NCBI RefSeq assembly: GCF_003312875.1
Contig: NZ_CP015163.1
Span: 310,001-374,000, forward strand
Direction of reading: 5' to 3'
Source: Amycolatopsis albispora
GTDB taxonomy: Bacteria; Actinomycetota; Actinomycetes; Mycobacteriales; Pseudonocardiaceae
DNA length: 64,000 nt
The position numbers and the translations under genes were made by a program. Below, one piece after another: positions 49,465-57,810 of the stretch. Positions within the stretch are counted from its first letter, which is position 1, and the number at the start of each line of letters is the position of its first letter. The notes under the pieces were generated by a model. That model was not told the DNA's origin and ran no database searches. It saw only the letters and a program-made list of their open reading frames with translations.

Positions 49465-49845
49465 GTGAATGGCGGCTTCTCCTCATCATCGGCGTACCCG
49501 AGAACTCCCGGGCTGCTCTGGGCGGCGGTGCGCCCGGCAGCCGCCTTCGGGCTGGTGCCCGCCCTCGCGGGCTTCCTCGTCCTGCTCGGCGTGGTTTCCG
49601 GCATCGACCTGGTCAACGGCGCGGTGACGGTGGACCGCGTGGTGTCGCACGGCATCATCGTCGCGGGCTTCGTGCTGCTGATCGCGGTACACCGGCAGCA
49701 CCGCGAGAACTCCGGCCCCAGCCCAGCGGCCCACGACCCCGCCGACGACGACCAGACCCGTACCAGTGGTCAGCACGCACTCGCCCGTCCACAACCCCGG
49801 ACACGCCGGACGTTCCGGACGCTCTTCGGCCGAGACGCGGCCTGA
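49465..49845 (+). CDS. Hypothetical small membrane protein
   Basis: A 126-residue protein with two predicted membrane helices (AAFGLVPALAGFLVLLGVVSG about residues 27-47, and HGIIVAGFVLLIAVH about 62-76). A polar, proline- and arginine-rich cytoplasmic tail follows (QHRENSGPSPAAHDPADDD to the end). I do not recognise the family. GTG 49465 has no strong ribosome-binding site; it follows the broken HTH gene directly, so the boundary is uncertain. Confidence 0.5.
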   Translation: MNGGFSSSSAYPRTPGLLWAAVRPAAAFGLVPALAGFLVLLGVVSGIDLVNGAVTVDRVVSHGIIVAGFVLLIAVHRQHRENSGPSPAAHDPADDDQTRTSGQHALARPQPRTRRTFRTLFGRDAA

Positions 49846-49901
49846 CCGTCCCCGCGGTTTTCCGTGGGACAGGAAGTCCAAAGAGGACACCCGGGCGCAG
49901 G

Positions 49902-50885
49902 TCAGGAACGGATCCGAAACCGCTCCCGGTAGTCGCCCGGCGTGACGCCGAGGGAGCGGCGGAACGCGCGGGCCAGGGTGTCGACGGTGCCGAAGCCGCA
50001 GGCGGCCGCCACCCGGTCGAGCGTGTCGTCGGTGGTCTCGAGGTGGTTCCTCGCGAGCTCGACGCGAGCCTGCTCGATGTACGCGGCCGGCGTCGTGCCG
50101 AGCTCGGTCTTGAAGATGCGCGTGACCTGACGGTCTCCCACGTGGATGTGTGCCGCGAGGTCGGCGACCGTGATCGGTTCCGCCGCGTGCGCGGCGACGT
50201 AGTGCCGCAGCTCCTCGACCCGTCTCGTGGTCGAGACCGGCTCGAGCGGGACGCTGAACTGGCTCTGTCCGCTCGGCCGCTTGAGGTACATGACCAGCTG
50301 CCGCGCGACCCGCAGGGCGAGCTTCTGCCCGAAGTCCTCAGCGACCAGGGCGAGGGCGAGGTCGAGGCATGCCGTCAGTCCCGCTCCCGTCCACACGTTC
50401 CCCTCGCGGATGAAGATCGGGTCGGGGTCGACGTCGATCTCCGGGTGCTCCGCCGCGAGCTGGCCGGCCGTCGACCAATGCGTCGTGGCCCGCTTGCCGT
50501 CGAGCAGCCCGGCACCGGCGAGCACGTGCGCGCCGACGCACACCGACGCCACCCGCCTCGTTCTCGGGGCCAGCGCGCGGACCCGGTCGACGACGCCCGG
50601 ATCGACGAGGGCGGTGACCCGGCGCTGGGTGTCGACCTCGACCGCGCCGGGCACGACGAGGGTGTCGATCGTTCTCCCGGCGACCTCGTCGAACGTGGTG
50701 TCCGGCAGGATCCGCACCCCGGCCGAAGTCGTCACCGGGTCCATCGTCTCGGCAGCGAGCAGCACCTCGTACCCGGTTGGCTCGTCCATCTCCCGCTGCA
50801 GCAGCGAGAAGACCTCGGGCGGGCCGGTGACGTCGAGCAGGTCGACCCGCTCGAAGAGCACCACAACCACCAGTCGCTCGATCAT
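49902..50885 (-). CDS. GlxA-type regulator (DJ-1/PfpI + AraC HTH)
   Basis: A 327-residue two-domain protein. Residues 1-190 are a DJ-1/PfpI-like sensor (VVVVLFERVDLLDVTGPPEVFSLL, RRVASVCVGAHVLAGAGLLDGKRATTHW), with a cysteine at the nucleophile-elbow position. Residues about 220-320 are AraC-type DNA binding (ITVADLAAHIHVGDRQVTRIFKTELGTTPAAYIEQARVE, then VAAACGFGTVDTLARAFRRSLGVTPGDYRERF). It is divergent from the cysteine hydrolase gene and likely activates it. Confidence 0.92.
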   Translation of the reverse strand: MIERLVVVVLFERVDLLDVTGPPEVFSLLQREMDEPTGYEVLLAAETMDPVTTSAGVRILPDTTFDEVAGRTIDTLVVPGAVEVDTQRRVTALVDPGVVDRVRALAPRTRRVASVCVGAHVLAGAGLLDGKRATTHWSTAGQLAAEHPEIDVDPDPIFIREGNVWTGAGLTACLDLALALVAEDFGQKLALRVARQLVMYLKRPSGQSQFSVPLEPVSTTRRVEELRHYVAAHAAEPITVADLAAHIHVGDRQVTRIFKTELGTTPAAYIEQARVELARNHLETTDDTLDRVAAACGFGTVDTLARAFRRSLGVTPGDYRERFRIRS

Positions 50886-50905
50886 GCCCGCCCTCGTTCA
50901 GCCTA

Positions 50906-50940
50906 TGTCGGTATTTGCAGGTTACATGACATTGCCGACA
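50906..50940. promoter_or_regulatory. TGTCGG...CCGACA inverted repeat in divergent promoter
   Basis: TGTCGG (50906-50911) and CCGACA (50935-50940) are mirrored across 23 bp, in the 113-bp space between the GlxA-type regulator and the hydrolase. The whole stretch is AT-richer than the surroundings and is a candidate site for the regulator. Confidence 0.4.
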
Positions 50941-50998
50941 CCGCAGCGTGCTCTTAGCGTCGATGACGCATCGTTCACGCACGAGAAAGAGGACCCTC

Positions 50999-51589
50999 AT
51001 GGCACGCACGACACTGCGTGAGCTCAACGGCTTCGACAACACCCCCGCGACCCTCAAGGACGCGACCGTCGTCCTCGTCGACTACCAGAACACCTACACC
51101 ACCGGTGTGATGGAGCTCGAGGGCTGGGAATCCGCGCTCGAGGCCGCCGCGGACCTGCTCGCCCGCGCCCGTGACGCCGGCTCGACGGTCATCCACATCG
51201 TCAACGACGGCGGCGAGGGCAGCCCGTATGACATCACCGCCGAGATCGGCCAGATCCATCCCCGGGTGGCGCCCGCCGCGGGCGAGGCGGTCGTCGTCAA
51301 GGGCGCGCCGAACGCCTACGTCGGGACGAACCTCGGCGAGCTCGTCGAGGCCGCCGGCAACGACGACGTCGTCATCGCCGGGTTCATGACCAACATGTGC
51401 GTCCAGTTCACGGCCGAGGGCACGTTCCTGGCCGGTAAGAAGCCCACTGTCGTCGCCGACGCCTCAGCGACCCGGCCACTGGAGACCGCGGTCGCCCGGG
51501 TCTCGGCCGAGCAGCTGCACAACAGCGCACTGGCGACGATCGGCGACCTCTACGGCGTCGTCGTCCGGACGGCGGCCGAGCTTCACTGA
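50999..51589 (+). CDS. Cysteine hydrolase, isochorismatase/nicotinamidase family
   Basis: A 196-residue protein. The catalytic triad is visible as Asp in VVLVDYQNTYT (about residue 29), Lys in AVVVKGAPNAYVG (about 100) and Cys in VIAGFMTNMCVQFTAEG (about 137). The family hydrolyses amides or vinyl ethers such as nicotinamide or isochorismate; the specific substrate is unknown. ATG 50999 has AGAGGA six bases before it. The divergent GlxA-type regulator suggests inducible use of an amide. Confidence 0.9.
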   Translation: MARTTLRELNGFDNTPATLKDATVVLVDYQNTYTTGVMELEGWESALEAAADLLARARDAGSTVIHIVNDGGEGSPYDITAEIGQIHPRVAPAAGEAVVVKGAPNAYVGTNLGELVEAAGNDDVVIAGFMTNMCVQFTAEGTFLAGKKPTVVADASATRPLETAVARVSAEQLHNSALATIGDLYGVVVRTAAELH

Positions 51590-51730
51590 TCCGGTTCGAG
51601 GAGCAGTTGCCGGGCACGGTGCGACGGTTGCTCTCGTGGTCCAGGCCGGCACGCTCGTGCGTCGGTGACGTGCTCAGGCGACCTCGGGCCACGCGGTGGA
51701 GGTGACTGCGAGGCGGGGCTCGACTCAGAA

Positions 51731-51772
51731 CTATTGTTCGCGTACTCTAGTCCTATTGTTCGATTGGACTAG
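51731..51772. promoter_or_regulatory. Repeat-rich promoter/operator of MFS-ArsR unit
   Basis: CTATTGTTCG occurs twice (51731-51740 and 51753-51762). CTAGTCC (51747-51753) and GGACTAG (51766-51772) form a perfect inverted repeat around the second copy and reach the AGGAGG ribosome-binding site of the MFS gene. This is a likely site for the ArsR-type repressor encoded downstream. Confidence 0.55.
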
Positions 51773-51785
51773 GAGGCACGAACGG

Positions 51786-53210
51786 ATGCGGCAGGCATCA
51801 GAGCGCGCGGTGAGCGCGGCTGGCCGGGCAACGGGGTGGACGCTCGCGCTGCTGGCGACGGCGCAGTTGATCATCTCGCTCGACATCAACATCGTCTTCG
51901 TCGCGCTGCCGGAGATCGGCTCCGGTCTGGGCTTCGACGGGCAGACCTTGCAGTGGGTCGTCTCGGCCTATGTCGTGTTCATGGGCGGGTTCATGCTGTT
52001 CGGTGGCCGTGCGGCCGACGTGCTCGGTCAGCGGCGCGTGTTCATCGCCGCGTTGTGGGTGTACGCGACCTCCTCGCTGCTGGGCGGTCTGGCCTGGGCT
52101 CCGGAGGTGCTGATCGCGGCCCGTGTGTTCCAGGGCATCGGCGGCGCCATGCTGTTCCCGGCGACGCTGTCGCTGCTGAACCGGCTTTACGCCGAGGGCG
52201 CGGCCCGCAACCGGGCGCTCGCGGTCTGGGGTGGTGCGGGCGCCTCGGGGCTGACGATCGGGTCGCTCGCCGGTGGTGTGCTCACCGGCGCTTTTGGCTG
52301 GCCGGCGGTGTTCTACGTCAATGTGCCCTTGGCCGGGATCGTCGCGTTGGCGGCGTGGAAGCTGATCCCGCACGATCCGCCCCAGGCCGCGAAGCGCCGT
52401 TTCGACTTGCCTGGTGGTCTCACCATCACGGCCGCGGCGACGCTCATCGTGTTCACCCTGGTGCAGGGGCCGGAGACCGGCTGGGCGAACGCGACGATCG
52501 TGACGACCGCGATCCTCGCGGTGGCCTTCTTCGTCGCGTTCCTGCTCATCGAGCGCAGGGCGCCGGACCCGTTGATCCCGTTCCGGTTGTTCGGTAACCG
52601 CTTCACCGTGGGCGGGGCCGCGACCACGTTCCTCTACATGGGCTCGTTCGGTGCGCTGCCGTACTTCCTGACCGTGCTCTTGCAGGACGTGCACGCGTTC
52701 ACGCCCTTGCAGACAGGGCTCGCGTTCCTGATCCCCTCGGCGGCGATCCTCCTCGGCACCCAGGCCGGTGGCAAGCTCACGACCAGCCGCGGAGCACGTG
52801 CCGCTCTGCTCGCCGGTTCGGTGCTCGGCATCGCGGGCACCGCGTGGTGGGCGCTGGAGGCGACCGCGACGGGGAACCTGTGGTCGATGACGCCGGGCAT
52901 CGTGCTCTCCGGGCTCGGGCAGGGCATCGTCTGGACCGCGATGTGGGCCGCGGTCGGCACCGGCGTGGCCGACCACGAACAGGGCATCGCCTCGGGTATC
53001 GGCTCGACCACCCAGAACACCGGCAACGCCATCGGTCTGGCGATCTGCGTGGCCATCAGCGCGGCGGTGGCCGAGGGCGCGAGCAAGGAGGCGATCACCG
53101 CGGGTTCGCGGGCCGCGATCGTCGCCGCGACCGCCGGGATCGCGATCATCGCGGTCGTGGCGGCGGCGCTCGTCCCGACGGATAGTTCGTCAGAACTAGC
53201 AGAACCGTAG
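51786..53210 (+). CDS. MFS drug transporter, DHA2 type
   Basis: A 474-residue EmrB/QacA-like exporter. LIISLDINIVFVALPEIGSGLG is the D1 helix, GGRAADVLGQRRVF motif A, and ARVFQGIGGAMLFPATLSLLNRLY and IASGIGSTTQNTGNAIGLAI further motifs. It probably exports a hydrophobic drug or metabolite by proton antiport. ATG 51786 was chosen because AGGAGG lies nine bases before it; reading further upstream runs through the operator. The ArsR-like gene starts one base after its stop. Confidence 0.9.
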   Translation: MRQASERAVSAAGRATGWTLALLATAQLIISLDINIVFVALPEIGSGLGFDGQTLQWVVSAYVVFMGGFMLFGGRAADVLGQRRVFIAALWVYATSSLLGGLAWAPEVLIAARVFQGIGGAMLFPATLSLLNRLYAEGAARNRALAVWGGAGASGLTIGSLAGGVLTGAFGWPAVFYVNVPLAGIVALAAWKLIPHDPPQAAKRRFDLPGGLTITAAATLIVFTLVQGPETGWANATIVTTAILAVAFFVAFLLIERRAPDPLIPFRLFGNRFTVGGAATTFLYMGSFGALPYFLTVLLQDVHAFTPLQTGLAFLIPSAAILLGTQAGGKLTTSRGARAALLAGSVLGIAGTAWWALEATATGNLWSMTPGIVLSGLGQGIVWTAMWAAVGTGVADHEQGIASGIGSTTQNTGNAIGLAICVAISAAVAEGASKEAITAGSRAAIVAATAGIAIIAVVAAALVPTDSSSELAEP

Positions 53211-53211
53211 A

Positions 53212-53526
53212 ATGGGTATGATCGGCTTCATGGCGGTGACGATCCGAACCGGCGACATGCAGCTCCCCGACGTGCTCACCGCGCTCGGCCATCCGGTGCG
53301 GCTGCAGATCGTGCGCGTGCTCGCCGATGACGACGAGCACCGCTGCGGCGGGATCGTGGACGGCATCTCCAAGTCCACGCTCACGCACCACTGGAAGGTG
53401 CTACGAGACGCGGGAGTCATCAACCAGCGCCCCTCGGGACGCGAGAACCTGCTTTCGCTGCGCCGCGACGACCTCGATGAGCGGTTCCCCGGACTGCTTG
53501 ACAGCATCCTCGCAACTCAGGAGTAA
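53212..53526 (+). CDS. ArsR-type winged-helix regulator
   Basis: A 104-residue protein. LPDVLTALGHPVRLQIVRVLADDDEHRCGGIVDGISKSTLTHHWKVLRDAGVINQRPSGRENLLSLRRDDLDERFPGLL is an ArsR/HTH_20 winged helix. No metal-binding cysteine set is present. It is the second gene of an MFS-regulator unit and should repress it through the repeats at 51731-51772. Starts at 53212, 53218 and 53230 are all possible; the first gives a one-base gap from the MFS stop. Confidence 0.85.
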   Translation: MGMIGFMAVTIRTGDMQLPDVLTALGHPVRLQIVRVLADDDEHRCGGIVDGISKSTLTHHWKVLRDAGVINQRPSGRENLLSLRRDDLDERFPGLLDSILATQE

Positions 53527-54030
53527 CAGGGGTTAACACGGGCCACCACCCGCTCGCGCGGGCGGTGCGGGTGAGCAACTGGACTTCGCGCTGAACAGGC
53601 GCGATCGGCGCAAGGCACGACGCCGCAGTCGATGTCGGCTCGTTCGCGCGCGCTTGTTGAGGCCGTTCGAGCCGAACGTAGGCGCGGATAACGCTTGGCG
53701 CCGCTGTGGTGGGTGCTCGGAGCCGCACGACGGCTCATGGCGTCCCTGCCGATGGGTTCGGCATGGCGGTGGCCTTGCTCGACGCCGAGGAAACCGACGC
53801 CCTCGACTCCGCCACCACGCACACGGTGGAGGCGGGCACGTTCGCTATCAGCATCGACGGCGCCCACCCCTCGACGCACCTCGACTACAAAGATGCCACG
53901 TTTGCAATGCATATCGTCGGTATTCCAACCTGCGGGTGGTGCCAAGAACTCGTCAAGAAAGCCGCTGGTGGTGTTCGGGGCGTGTCAACGGCGCTCGCGC
54001 CGCGCTTTGGTGTGCGCTGGGCTGGGTGGC
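53527..54030. other. Gap with hairpin and unexplained open frame
   Basis: A hairpin at 53544-53567 (10-bp arms with one mismatch, 4-base loop) probably terminates the MFS-ArsR transcript. From about 53706 a frame with coding-like composition reads ADGFGMAVALLDAEETDALDS, then DYKDATFAMHIVGIPTCGWCQELVKKAAGG. After about 53980 it runs on only as a shadow of downstream genes. Composition becomes clearly AT-richer at 53890-53970. I cannot assign it to a family; it may be a gene remnant. Confidence 0.4.
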
Positions 54031-54390
54031 ATGCGGACAGCTCCACCTGTTCCGGCGGGGTTCGGTTTCCCTCTTGGTGTGGTGCTCGGCGCGGCGGGCA
54101 CGGCGCTGGCGGTGGCCGTCGGTGCGAAGGAGGCGCCGGTCGTCTCGCTTGTCGCGATGGTCGTGGTGGTCGATGCGACCGCCATGGTCACGGCCGCGCG
54201 GGCGGCGGTGGCGACCGCGGCGGTGTGCTGGGCGCTGCATTCGGGTTTTGTGCTCGGCGAGCACGCGGAACTGACCTTCACGGCCGAATCCGGGCGGGCC
54301 GCCGCCGTGCTTGCCTTGTGCGTGCTCACCGCGTCGGGCTTCGCGTCGCTGCTGCGGTCGGTCCGCGCGCCACGGCGGGAGGCTCGGTGA
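54031..54390 (+). CDS. Hypothetical membrane protein
   Basis: A 119-residue very hydrophobic protein with about four helices: FGFPLGVVLGAAGTALAVAVG, VVSLVAMVVVVDATAMV, AVATAAVCWALHSGFVLG and AAAVLALCVLTASGFASLL. HSGFVLGEHAELTF between helices 3 and 4 is probably an exposed loop. I have seen similar short proteins in actinomycetes but know no function. The ATG at 54031 starts the family-like part; upstream reading in this frame is not convincing. It converges on the KtrA-like gene. Confidence 0.65.
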   Translation: MRTAPPVPAGFGFPLGVVLGAAGTALAVAVGAKEAPVVSLVAMVVVVDATAMVTAARAAVATAAVCWALHSGFVLGEHAELTFTAESGRAAAVLALCVLTASGFASLLRSVRAPRREAR

Positions 54391-54401
54391 TCCGCCCGGG
54401 T

Positions 54402-55076
54402 TCAGGACAGATCGGCGAAGGTTTCGACCGCGCTGGTGCGACCGGCGACGATCAGCACGTCACCGCGTTTGACGACGGTGTCGGCGGTGGCGTAGGTGAA
54501 GTCGTGGCCGGGGCGTTTGATGGCGACCACGGTGACCCCGTGCTGGGTGCGCAGCCTGCTTTCACCGAGCGGGACACCGATGGCGCCGGCCGGGGCGAGC
54601 GTTTTGACCATGGCGTAGTCGTCTTCGAACTCGATGTAGTCCAGCATGCGGCCGGTGACCAGGTGCGCGACGCGTTCGCCCATCTCGTGCTCGGGCAGCA
54701 CGACGTGGTGGGCGCCCATCCGTTCGAGGATGCGGCCGTGCTGGCGGCTGGTCGCCTTGGCCCAGATGTGCGGGATCCCGAAGTCGACCAGCAGGGCGGT
54801 GGTCAGGATGCTGGCCTCGAGATCGGTGCCGATGGCCACCACGGCACGCTGGAAGTCCGGGACGCCGAGCTGGCGCAGCGCGGTTTCGTCGGTGGTGTCG
54901 GCGACCGCGGAGTGGGTGAGGTCGTCGGCGTAGCGCTGCACGAGTGCGGCCCGCGAGTCGATGCCCAGCACCTGGGAGCCGTGCGCGGTCAGTTCACGGG
55001 CCAGCGAGCTGCCGAACCGGCCGAGGCCGATCACGACGACGCGGCCGGGACGGGGAGTGGAATTGTGGTCAGCCAA
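54402..55076 (-). CDS. KtrA/TrkA-type K+ channel regulatory protein
   Basis: A 224-residue RCK protein. VVVIGLGRFGSSLARELTAHGSQVLGIDS is the NAD/ATP-binding Rossmann start, TSRQHGRILERMGAHHVVLPEHEMGERVAHLV is the end of the RCK_N region, and a TrkA_C domain follows from about residue 140 (LAPAGAIGVPLGESRL). It gates the TrkH/KtrB-like channel made from the gene just upstream; the two genes overlap by 8 bp, with a TTG start at 55076. Confidence 0.92.
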   Translation of the reverse strand: MADHNSTPRPGRVVVIGLGRFGSSLARELTAHGSQVLGIDSRAALVQRYADDLTHSAVADTTDETALRQLGVPDFQRAVVAIGTDLEASILTTALLVDFGIPHIWAKATSRQHGRILERMGAHHVVLPEHEMGERVAHLVTGRMLDYIEFEDDYAMVKTLAPAGAIGVPLGESRLRTQHGVTVVAIKRPGHDFTYATADTVVKRGDVLIVAGRTSAVETFADLS

Positions 55077-56427
55077 CGATGGGTCGCTCCTCGGGTAGTT
55101 CGTAGCGGCGTGCGCGTTCGCGCAGCGCCAGCGCGGCGGCCAGGGTGATCGGCCCGAGCCTGCCCAGGAACATCAAGCCCACCAGCAGCAGCTGCCCGCT
55201 CGGCTGGATGGCGGCGGTGATGCCGGTGGACAGGCCGACGGTGCCGAACGCGGACACGGACTCGAAGAGCACCGCGTCCAGCGGCAGCCCGGTGATCAGC
55301 AGCAGCCCGAGGGTCGCGGCGGCGACCGCGCCCACGCCGAGCAGGGCGACGGTGAGGGCCTGGCGCTGGACTTCGGCCGAGAGCCGCCTGCCCATCACGT
55401 GCACGCTGGGTTCACCGCGGATCTCGGCGACGATGACAAAGGCCAGCAGGGCGAAGGTGGTCACCTTGATCCCGCCCGCGGTGCCGGCGCTGCCGCCGCC
55501 GATGAACATCAGGAAGTCGGTGACCAGCAGCGCCGCCGGGCTCAGCTGCGCCACGTCGAGGGTGTTGAACCCGGCGGTGCGCGGGCTGACCCCGTGGAAC
55601 GCCCCGACCAGCAGCTTGTCACCCAGCCCCATCGGGCCGAGCGTGTCCGGATTGGACCATTCGATCGCGGTGATCACCACGATGCCGAGCACGGTCAGCG
55701 CGGCGTAGGTGGCCAGGGTGATGCGCGCGTGCAGCGTCCAGCGCCGCAACCGGCCGCGCAGGCGGCGCCCGATCTCGAACAGCACCGGGAAGCCGAGGCC
55801 GCCGGTGATCAGCGCGAGCATGATCGGCACGGTGATCCACGGATCGACGGCGTAGGGGGTGAGGCTGGTGGCGTAGAGGGCGAAGCCGGCGTTGTTGAAC
55901 GCCGAGATCGCGTGGAAGACGCCCTCGTAGACCGCGCGGCCCCACGGCATGTCGTAACCGGAGGCGAACCTGGCGGTCAGCACGATCGCGGTGACCAGCT
56001 CGACCGCCACGCTCACGGCCACCACCCGGAGCACAACACCGCGCACCTCGCCCAGGCCGAGGGCCTTGGTTTCGGCTTGCGCGGTCAGCTGCATCCGCAG
56101 TCCCATGCGGCGGGCGACGAGCAGGCCCAGCAGCGAGGCCAGGGTCATGATGCCGAGCCCGCCCACCTGGATCAGGCCCAGCACCACCAGTTCACCGAAG
56201 GTGGACCAGTGGGTGGCGGTGTCCACCACGACCAGGCCGGTGACGCACACCGCCGAGGTAGCGGTGAACAACGCGGCCACGAAGCCCGTCGAGTCGCCGG
56301 TTTCAGTGGCAACGGGCAGCATCAGGAGCACCGTGCCGATCAGCACGGCCGCGCCGAAGCCGAGCACGACCAGGCGTGCCGGGTGGCCGAGGCCGGACTG
56401 GATCCGCCGGGGTTGCCGCCTGATCAC
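55069..56427 (-). CDS. TrkH/KtrB-family K+ transporter
   Basis: A 452-residue polytopic membrane protein with the four pore loops of the SKT superfamily: TSAVCVTGLVVVDTATHWS, FHAISAFNNAGFALY, FHGVSPRTAGFNTLDV and FESVSAFGTVGLSTGIT, each with the selectivity glycine. It forms the K+ (or Na+-coupled K+) channel. It is encoded between two RCK-domain genes and starts at GTG 56427. Potassium uptake or osmoregulation is the expected role. Confidence 0.93.
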   Translation of the reverse strand: MIRRQPRRIQSGLGHPARLVVLGFGAAVLIGTVLLMLPVATETGDSTGFVAALFTATSAVCVTGLVVVDTATHWSTFGELVVLGLIQVGGLGIMTLASLLGLLVARRMGLRMQLTAQAETKALGLGEVRGVVLRVVAVSVAVELVTAIVLTARFASGYDMPWGRAVYEGVFHAISAFNNAGFALYATSLTPYAVDPWITVPIMLALITGGLGFPVLFEIGRRLRGRLRRWTLHARITLATYAALTVLGIVVITAIEWSNPDTLGPMGLGDKLLVGAFHGVSPRTAGFNTLDVAQLSPAALLVTDFLMFIGGGSAGTAGGIKVTTFALLAFVIVAEIRGEPSVHVMGRRLSAEVQRQALTVALLGVGAVAAATLGLLLITGLPLDAVLFESVSAFGTVGLSTGITAAIQPSGQLLLVGLMFLGRLGPITLAAALALRERARRYELPEERPIVG

Positions 56428-56464
56428 GGCGCCACCGGAGCGGCAGGCCGCAGGTAAGCCACGT

Positions 56465-57091
56465 TCACTCCACCCAGCTGATCAGCACGTCGTCGGCTCG
56501 CACGGTGCTCGCGGCGGGGTCGTTCCACCAGTGGCGCACACCGGCACGCCGCACCGCCACCACCGTAGGGCCGCACCGCTGCACCGGCACGCCGACTTCG
56601 TCCGGTCCGGGGCGGCGTTCGCGCTCGTCTCCGGAGAGCAGCAGGCGGGTGGCACGGGCGAGGTCCAGCCCGGTCGCGGCCGGCGCGACCAGCTCACCGG
56701 CGGCTCGTGTGGCGACCACGGCCAGGTCCGCTCCGGCGCGTCGCAACACCGCGACCTGGCCGGGTGCCCGCGCGGCGACCACCAGCTTCGCCGCGGCGGT
56801 CAGGTGGCGGATGAGCCCGGTCAACTCCAGTGCGGTGGCGTCGTTCATGCAGGTGATCACCACGGCGGCCGCCCGCGGTATCCCGGACCGGCGCAGCACC
56901 GCGGCATCGCTCGCTTCAGCGGCGACCGCCCGCACGCCGGCCGCCGCTGCCGCGGCCAGCCGGTCGGCGCGCCGCTCCAGCACGACCAGCGGGCCGGGTC
57001 GATCGGCGGCCTCGGCCGTCAGGGCCGCGACCGCCGAAGCGCCGGTGCGGCCATAGCCGAGCACGGCGATGATCGGCGCGAGTTGATCCAC
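56465..57091 (-). CDS. RCK_N (TrkA-N) NAD-binding protein
   Basis: A 208-residue protein with a single Rossmann domain. IIAVLGYGRTGASAVAALTAEA is the nucleotide loop, LVVLERRADRLAAAAAAG follows, and AAVVITCMNDATALELTGLIRHL resembles the RCK helix. The C-terminal part (LISWVE at the end) looks like a reduced TrkA_C. It is the first gene of the potassium cluster and probably a second regulatory subunit. The start is GTG 57091, directly after an AT-rich stretch that may hold the promoter. Confidence 0.8.
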   Translation of the reverse strand: MDQLAPIIAVLGYGRTGASAVAALTAEAADRPGPLVVLERRADRLAAAAAAGVRAVAAEASDAAVLRRSGIPRAAAVVITCMNDATALELTGLIRHLTAAAKLVVAARAPGQVAVLRRAGADLAVVATRAAGELVAPAATGLDLARATRLLLSGDERERRPGPDEVGVPVQRCGPTVVAVRRAGVRHWWNDPAASTVRADDVLISWVE

Positions 57092-57810
57092 AGGTCAAAG
57101 TTCACATATCACCCGATGGCCGGACCGCCCCCGACGCGCCCGTTGACGTTTTCTTAACGCCGTCGGCACGGTGAGCCGGATCGGGACCGCCGCCGTCGTC
57201 AATTTCCCGTTAGGAACCGTGGTGGTCCCTCCATCGATGGGCGCGCACCTACGGACACGCCGGAGGCCGGGGCGCAGGGGTGAGCTATCGCCGTCGTCGA
57301 CCGCTGCCCGGACGCCGTCGAACGAGCCACCGGTACCGGGTTGCGGGCGGTTCTGGGCGACGGCACCGACCGCCAGGTGCTGGCGATGGCGATGCGCGGG
57401 CCGGTCGGCCGCGCGGTGGTCGCGGTGGGAGACGACCAGGCGGCCGTGCTGATCACGATGCTGCTCCGCGGAACGTGTCCGGCCGCGAAGTGGTGACCGC
57501 CGTCCGTGAAGAGAGCAGCACGTCTACCGCCGCCGCTGGTTCCGTCCTTTGTGGACTCGCGGTGGCGGCTGGCGTTCGGTGTGGTGCCCACGTTCTGGCC
57601 CGCACTGGTCGCCTGGTCCGCGTCGGCGTCACCGAGCACGTCCCACCCGGATTCGTGGCGCAGTGGCCCCGAATGTCCTTTTTGGACTTCAGTGACGTGC
57701 TGCGCCACCTCGACGACAACCACAGCACCGCGACCTACCTGTCCACCATGTCCGCCATGGTCGAAGAAGCCGCGGAAACCACGCTGGGCTGGCGGGCACC
57801 GGTAGCGCCC
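57092..57810. other. Decayed intergenic zone between K+ cluster and hydrolase
   Basis: About 720 bp with no intact gene. Besides the RCK fragment at 57284-57540, one plus frame at about 57670-57780 reads WPRMSFLDFSDVLRHLDDNH then STATYLSTMSAMVEEAAETT. Another at about 57540-57610 reads VPSFVDSRWRLAFGVVPTFW. Neither has a sensible start or end, and the frames change repeatedly, as in gene remnants. The AT-rich 57092-57120 and 57145-57160 stretches are the likely promoter region of the potassium operon. Confidence 0.5.
57284..57540 (+). pseudogene. RCK/TrkA-N domain fragment, frameshifted
   Basis: After a stop at 57281-57283 the frame reads AIAVVDRCPDAVERATGTGL, RAVLGDGTDRQ, RAVVAVGDDQAAVLITMLLR, which is the second half of a TrkA-N/RCK fold. 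It then hits a stop at 57494-57496. The expected continuation, SGREVVTAVREESS, is in a neighbouring frame, so a frameshift near 57470 is present. The N-terminal GxGxxG strand is missing. It lies next to the intact Trk cluster but on the opposite strand. Confidence 0.6.

Noticed and set aside
53706..53990. Idea that the CGWC-containing frame is a RiPP precursor
   Set aside because: No leader/core pattern, no downstream stop and no modifying enzyme gene nearby.
54404..55148. Continuation of the 53706 open frame across the KtrA-like gene
   Set aside because: From about 54400 it is exactly antisense to the RCK gene and has no domain of its own.
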